A DNA stretch of 64,000 nt from Jiulongibacter sp966250325 (GTDB lineage Bacteria; Bacteroidota; Bacteroidia; Cytophagales; Spirosomataceae), in contig CBINGY010000001.1 of the NCBI GenBank assembly GCA_966250325.1, forward strand, positions 1 to 64,000, read 5' to 3'. How positions within the stretch are numbered: the stretch's first letter is position 1; each line of letters starts with the position of its first letter. The position numbers and the translations under genes are program-made. The notes under the pieces are model-generated. The model had not been told where the DNA came from, did no database searches, and saw nothing but the letters and a program-made list of their open reading frames with translations. Of this stretch, positions 59,621 to 64,000 are shown one piece after another.

Positions 59621-61069
59621 TTAAATGTCGTGATGTAAACTCTCTTCAAGGAACGGATGGTTTTTGGCATACATGTTAGCCTTGCTCAACTGGTGGTAAA
59701 CTACATAAGCAAAACCAGAAGCAAAAACCAGCGTGGTTCCCCATTCAATAAGCCCTATTCCACCCTGATCTTTCGCAATTCCAGGCATTAGCATTTGATA
59801 AAAATCAAACCAATGACCAATTAATATAGCCCAGCAGGCCAATTTCAGTAGGGTATAATTTCTTTTAGAACCTCTTGCCATTAAAACCAATAAAGGAAAT
59901 ATGAAGTTCAATAAAAGGCTAATCATAAACGGAGCAAAATATCTCCCACCATATCCACTATAACGCTCTCGGAAATAAATCGTTTCTTCGGGAAGATTAG
60001 CATAGAAAATCAGTAAGAACTGGCTAAACCACACATAGGTCCAGAAAATAGAGAAACCGAACATAAGCTTTCCCAAATCCTGTAATGAAGAGTCATTTAC
60101 TCCTTTCAAGTAACCTTTCCCTTTGAGCGTTAGAATAACCAGCATAATCGCTGCCAAACCCGCCACATGCCAGCTGGAAAGATGATACCAGCCAAACATG
60201 GTAGAAAACCAGTGTGTATCAATTGCCATGGACAAATCCCACGCCGCAGTTGAACTCGTCACAGCAAAGAAAATAAGGAACATTTTCGCATACTTCCGGC
60301 TCTGGTGGTAGTACTCAATATCCCCATTGGCGTCTTCAAGAAGTGAATATTTTCTAATCTGTGTCCAGAGGAAATACCATACAACAAAATACGCCACCAA
60401 ACGAATGGAATAGAACGGCATATTTAACCACCATGCCTTGCTGGCAATAATTTTATCATAGTTACCGCTTGCGGGATCCATAATTCCGTCATGAGTCCAG
60501 TGCATTACTATGTGACGCGTCGATGGTATCGCGAAAAGAATAAGAATAATCGCAGCAGGGAAAATAATAAAGGCAGGGAACGCTTCAGGTATTCTCTTAA
60601 ATGAAACTTGCCATCCCGCCTTCGCCACATAATTGTAAGCTAAAAAGAATACCCCAACCACTGAAATACCAAGAAAATAAACAGAATTCATCCAGAGATT
60701 TGCAATAATTCTATTTATTAAAGAAGTTTCATGATGCCCGCCTCCGTGAGCGTTGTGCCCCTGAGATACTTCGTGATCTGCACCATGTAATTCTGCATCT
60801 GATTTGTGGTCTGCTGCTGCATCATGCGTGGTGGCAGCCATGTCATTGTATCCAGTTTGGACTTCATGACCTGATTCAGCATGAACTTCATGTCCCGAAC
60901 CGTGCGAACCAACGAATCCGTCAGGTCCCCAATAGCCAGAGTTGATAACCATTGCACCTACAACGATCATTACTAGTCCGATGACAGCCGCAATGATGAA
61001 TTTCTTCTTTAACTCCGGTGAGAAGTCAAAGGCCTCGTCTATAGAAGGTGTTTCGTGCTTGTGAGCCAT
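59621..61069 (-). CDS. actF: Alternative Complex III subunit ActF
   Basis: ActF is a quinol-oxidoreductase membrane subunit related to NrfD. The 482-residue protein has about ten spans and the family pattern GYLKGVNDSSLQDLGKLMFGFSIFWTYVWFSQFLLIFYANLPEET. Between the first span and the next lies an insertion with 12 His in residues 56-113, in the pattern GHE/HHE, on the outer side of the membrane. That stretch is likely a metal-binding loop, or a flexible linker. It follows actE by 45 nt. Confidence 0.92.
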   Translation of the reverse strand: MAHKHETPSIDEAFDFSPELKKKFIIAAVIGLVMIVVGAMVINSGYWGPDGFVGSHGSGHEVHAESGHEVQTGYNDMAATTHDAAADHKSDAELHGADHEVSQGHNAHGGGHHETSLINRIIANLWMNSVYFLGISVVGVFFLAYNYVAKAGWQVSFKRIPEAFPAFIIFPAAIILILFAIPSTRHIVMHWTHDGIMDPASGNYDKIIASKAWWLNMPFYSIRLVAYFVVWYFLWTQIRKYSLLEDANGDIEYYHQSRKYAKMFLIFFAVTSSTAAWDLSMAIDTHWFSTMFGWYHLSSWHVAGLAAIMLVILTLKGKGYLKGVNDSSLQDLGKLMFGFSIFWTYVWFSQFLLIFYANLPEETIYFRERYSGYGGRYFAPFMISLLLNFIFPLLVLMARGSKRNYTLLKLACWAILIGHWFDFYQMLMPGIAKDQGGIGLIEWGTTLVFASGFAYVVYHQLSKANMYAKNHPFLEESLHHDI

Positions 61070-61114
61070 ACTTTGTAATATTACCCGGGATATACACCCG
61101 CAATTCTTAATATC

Positions 61115-61714
61115 TTAACTTCCTAATTGTAGTCTTTGTACGTAATGAACAATCTTCCATCTTTCCACAGGTGTCACCTGTGATGCATGAGGCCACATAC
61201 GACCCTTTCCGAATGTGATGACATGGAAAATATGGCCACCGCTTACCGACTTTAATGCATCTGAAGAATAATTCGGAACGCCCTTATAGATTTCAGCAAC
61301 CTTACCATCACCAAGCCCTTTTGCTCCATGACAATGCTGACAATTCCTCTCATAAAGAACCTTACCTTCTTCTTCTGCCTGCTCTGACCATGGAATGGGA
61401 TTCACAAGGTTATTGGCAGCCCACTCCAGACTATCTTTACTTAGATTGTAGATCATCAGATCTTCAATAACTGTACTATCATCCTGCAGGAAACTTGTCT
61501 GATAATTTGCACGGGCAATGGTTCCAGACACCGGCTCTCTCATGTTCATTCCATGCGGATTGATTTCATTAGGACGCCACTGAGTTTGAGCCTCATAAGC
61601 TGTAGAATTATACATATTTGGTGCAAATTCCCATCCGGTATCGTTAGGATCGTTACACGCCATCAGGGCTAAGCCCAGAAAGAAGACAGATATCGTATTT
61701 CTCAAACTATTCAT
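61115..61714 (-). CDS. actE: Alternative Complex III subunit ActE, mono-heme cytochrome c lipoprotein
   Basis: The 199-residue protein has a lipobox LMAC (Cys20) and one heme c site Cys125-x2-Cys128-His129 (CQHCH) with a later Met in KGRMWPHA. It is the electron-output subunit, anchored by lipid to the periplasmic face. It precedes actF and follows actD by 8 nt. Confidence 0.94.
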   Translation of the reverse strand: MNSLRNTISVFFLGLALMACNDPNDTGWEFAPNMYNSTAYEAQTQWRPNEINPHGMNMREPVSGTIARANYQTSFLQDDSTVIEDLMIYNLSKDSLEWAANNLVNPIPWSEQAEEEGKVLYERNCQHCHGAKGLGDGKVAEIYKGVPNYSSDALKSVSGGHIFHVITFGKGRMWPHASQVTPVERWKIVHYVQRLQLGS

Positions 61715-61722
61715 CTTTGAAA

Positions 61723-62244
61723 TTAAATCTCTTTAATGTTAACCTCTTCTGCACCAGATGTTTTCAAAACTTCCGATATCTCAGTTTCGGAAACTGTATT
61801 TTTGCCAAGCTCAATAGCCATAACAAACTTATCGTCTGTTATACGCTCATCAAAAATGATTGGCTTGGCTACCGGACTAAGGCCTTCCATTACAAAAAAT
61901 GTAAAAGCCATTCCGTAAGCCCCTAAAAGTACGGTAAGCTCGAATACGATTGGGATGTTCGTTGGGAACGGAATAAAATCCTTACCTCCGATGTTCATAG
62001 GCCAGTCAAAGCCTAGAGTCCAAAAGGTTAGAAGAAAAGCAAGTGAGGTACCCGTAATACCAAAAAGAAATGCCGGTACACCCATTCTTGCACGTGGATA
62101 TCCTAATGCCTGATCTAATCCGTGAACCGGGAATGGAGTATACACCTCATGTATTTTTACACCCTTTCCACGAACATCAGATACGGCGTGCATCACCACA
62201 TCTTCATCGTTATAAACTCCCAGAATAAATTTTTTATGTGCCAT
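61723..62244 (-). CDS. actD: Alternative Complex III subunit ActD (DUF3341)
   Basis: I take the ATG at 62244 (MAHKKFILGVYNDEDVVMHA) over an upstream codon at 62265. The 173-residue protein has a cytoplasmic domain with VYTPFPVHGLDQALGY, the DUF3341 hallmark, and two spans. It fastens peripheral parts of the complex. It lies between actC and actE. Confidence 0.93.
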   Translation of the reverse strand: MAHKKFILGVYNDEDVVMHAVSDVRGKGVKIHEVYTPFPVHGLDQALGYPRARMGVPAFLFGITGTSLAFLLTFWTLGFDWPMNIGGKDFIPFPTNIPIVFELTVLLGAYGMAFTFFVMEGLSPVAKPIIFDERITDDKFVMAIELGKNTVSETEISEVLKTSGAEEVNIKEI

Positions 62245-62265
62245 TATTGACTCTTTTCTTATCAA

Positions 62266-63627
62266 TTACTTATCCGACTTTTCTGACGATGATTTCAATA
62301 CAGCTTTAACCTCTGCCATGTTGATTACAGGAAGAAACTTGGCAAAAAGCAGGAAGCATACAAAGAAAAATCCAAATGTGAACAGGTAGTCACCGATATC
62401 ACCCATACGAGGCGTAAAATACGTCCAGCTCGAAGGAAGATAGTCACGGTGCAAGGAAGTAACGATAATTACAAAACGCTCGAACCACATACCAATATTC
62501 ACAACCACAGCAATGACAAAAGACACCACGATATTCTCCCTAAGCGATCTGAACCAGAAAATCTGTGGAGAAATCACGTTACAGGTCATCATAGCAGCGT
62601 AAGACCACCAAAGAGGACCCGTTGCCCTGTTGACAAATGCATAGCTTTCGTACTGAACTCCGGAATATGCAGCAATAAAGAATTCCGTAATGTAGGCTAC
62701 ACCCACAATCGATCCAGTTACCGTAATAATCTTATTCATCAGGGCGATATGCTCGATAGTGATGTAATCTTCAAGCTTGTAAACCACCCTTGTGATAAGC
62801 ATTAGATTCTGCACCATGGCAAATCCAGAGAAAATAGCACCCGCAACAAAGTAAGGAGGGAATATAGTGGTGTGCCAACCAGGAATAACCGATGTAGCAA
62901 AGTCAAAAGATACAATCGTGTGAACCGAAAGTACAAGTGGAGTTGAAAGACCAGCCAGAATTAACGAAACATCTTCATACCGTGCCCATGCTCTGGCTCC
63001 ACCGGTCCAGCCCATAGAGAGTGCCCCATAAATCGATTTCCTTATCCCAGTTGCTCTGTCACGAATTGTGGCCAGATCTGGAATTAAACCAATATACCAG
63101 AAAAGTAGAGAAACTGAAAGATAAGTTGAGATAGCGAATACGTCCCAAACCAACGGAGAATTGAAGTTAACCCAAAGAGAACCAAAGGTATTAGGAAGAG
63201 GAAGTGCCCAATAGGCGAGCCACGGACGACCCATGTGAAAGAAAATAAACGAACCGGCACAAAGTACAGCAAAGATAGTCATCGCCTCTGCAGCACGGTT
63301 AATTGATGTTCTCCACTTCTGACGGAACAGTAAAAGGATAGCCGAAATCAGGGTACCGGCATGGCCAATACCTACCCACCACACAAAGTTGGTAATATCC
63401 CAGGCCCAGCCCACGGTTTTGTTCAAACCCCAGTTACCCAGACCATTCCACCAGGTCTGATAAACCCAGTAAGCTCCATATAGAAGTACCACAAAGGAAA
63501 TACCGAAAACCATCTTCCATTCCTTGGTAGGATCTCCCTCTACATGCCTGCTTATGTCTTCTGTTACATCATGGTATGTCTTACCACCTGTAACTAAATG
63601 TTCTCTTATTGGCGAAACTACTTGCAT
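62266..63627 (-). CDS. actC: Alternative Complex III subunit ActC (NrfD-like)
   Basis: The 453-residue protein with ten predicted spans contains TNFVWWVGIGHAGTLISAILLL, typical of NrfD/PsrC quinone-binding subunits, and RTSINRAAEAMTIFAVLCAG. It holds a quinol site near the periplasmic side. It follows the ActB C-terminus by about 50 nt. Confidence 0.94.
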   Translation of the reverse strand: MQVVSPIREHLVTGGKTYHDVTEDISRHVEGDPTKEWKMVFGISFVVLLYGAYWVYQTWWNGLGNWGLNKTVGWAWDITNFVWWVGIGHAGTLISAILLLFRQKWRTSINRAAEAMTIFAVLCAGSFIFFHMGRPWLAYWALPLPNTFGSLWVNFNSPLVWDVFAISTYLSVSLLFWYIGLIPDLATIRDRATGIRKSIYGALSMGWTGGARAWARYEDVSLILAGLSTPLVLSVHTIVSFDFATSVIPGWHTTIFPPYFVAGAIFSGFAMVQNLMLITRVVYKLEDYITIEHIALMNKIITVTGSIVGVAYITEFFIAAYSGVQYESYAFVNRATGPLWWSYAAMMTCNVISPQIFWFRSLRENIVVSFVIAVVVNIGMWFERFVIIVTSLHRDYLPSSWTYFTPRMGDIGDYLFTFGFFFVCFLLFAKFLPVINMAEVKAVLKSSSEKSDK

Positions 63628-63675
63628 AATTGCTACGCTTTTAGCCGAAAGACTTCTGTTTTAATTTATAATCAA

Positions 63676-64000
63676 TTATCCGTGGTGTTCATTTTCAGCA
63701 TGCACCTCATCATGACCCGCTGTTCCCGGAGCTTTTGAATCGGATACATCCTTATTTCTGATTTTCGTCAGATAGGTTACCTGAGGACGAACATTAATTT
63801 CCTCCAGAACATGGTAGGCCCTTCCTTCTGCTTCACGAGCCAACAACTTCGAAATTTGCGATTCAGGATCAAGCATATCTCCGAAGATTATACTTCCTGA
63901 AGGACAAGAACTTGAGCAAGCCGTTTGAATCTCGCCATCTACAGGACGACGTTTCTCTTTCTTGGCAGCAAGCTTGCCAGACTGAATACGCTGTACACAC
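63676..64000 (-). CDS. actB: Alternative Complex III subunit ActB, C-terminal part
   Basis: The frame is open from the window edge to the stop at 63676, giving the last 107 residues. It shows the ferredoxin end region CVQRIQSGKLAAKKEK, then VDGEIQTACSSSCPSGSIIFGDMLDPES, with Cys ligands of iron-sulfur clusters, and the closing REAEGRAYHVLEEINVRPQVTYLTKIRN typical of the ActB tail. The N-terminal molybdopterin-like part and actA lie beyond the window. The final residues are His/Glu-rich (HDEVHAENEHHG). Confidence 0.92.
   Translation of the reverse strand, partial: CVQRIQSGKLAAKKEKRRPVDGEIQTACSSSCPSGSIIFGDMLDPESQISKLLAREAEGRAYHVLEEINVRPQVTYLTKIRNKDVSDSKAPGTAGHDEVHAENEHHG

Overview
The window is a chromosomal segment of a member of the Bacteroidota, most likely order Cytophagales. 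The evidence is: intrinsic promoters of the phylum-specific form TTG-N18..20-TAnnTTTG in front of translation genes; a type IX secretion (T9SS) C-terminal domain on a secreted protease; DUF3467, DUF3078 and DUF420 genes; SusCD-free but lipoprotein- and beta-barrel-rich gene content; and an Alternative Complex III (Act) operon fused to an aa3-type oxidase operon. No species can be named from sequence alone. No IS element, prophage, rRNA or CRISPR array was seen.

Layout. 1-1275: tRNA-Asn with terminator, a decayed partial copy of that tRNA, and an AT-rich gene resembling putative phage abortive-infection (AbiC-type) membrane proteins, which together look like a small accessory locus at a tRNA. 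1279-7177: tgt, a GT2 glycosyltransferase, rsmG, a translationally coupled metzincin-like protease, a repeat-bearing lipoprotein and a Tat-exported Gfo/Idh/MocA oxidoreductase. 7297-12695: a broken str operon (rpsL-rpsG on the minus strand, fusA separately on the plus strand) with a U32/ferredoxin pair and DUF3467 between them. 12861-19450: a shortened division/cell-wall cluster, ftsW-murG-X-ftsQ-ftsA-ftsZ, in which X, an arginyl/leucyl-tRNA-protein transferase-like (ATE/Bpt) protein, occupies the place where murC is normally found.

19625-22603 is a compact five-gene unit: an ECF sigma factor with a hydrophobic tail, a small protein, an MscS-type channel, a DUF3078 outer-membrane protein and MscL. 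22791-34922 is a mixed region: SCP2 protein, isolated nuoAB, T9SS metalloprotease, sodium symporter, clpS, recR, 2OG oxygenase, YceI lipoprotein, chromate transporter, orphan response regulator, thioredoxin, and a sigma/anti-sigma-like/beta-barrel operon.

34991-49759 is the translation and transcription block: tRNA-Tyr, -Gly, -Thr, tuf, an intruding TetA-like MFS gene, tRNA-Trp, secE, nusG, rplK-A-J-L, rpoB, rpoC, with well-formed promoters, leader hairpins and terminators. Between rpoC and glmM there is a candidate small RNA with its own promoter and terminator. 51462-64000 (all minus strand) is the respiratory supercomplex locus: actB(partial)-actC-actD-actE-actF-ctaC-ctaD, then ctaA-ctaB-two subunit III genes-subunit IV-SCO-DUF420-a small CxxC membrane protein. 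Together these encode quinol oxidation by Alternative Complex III, electron transfer to cytochrome oxidase, and the heme A and copper insertion machinery for that oxidase.
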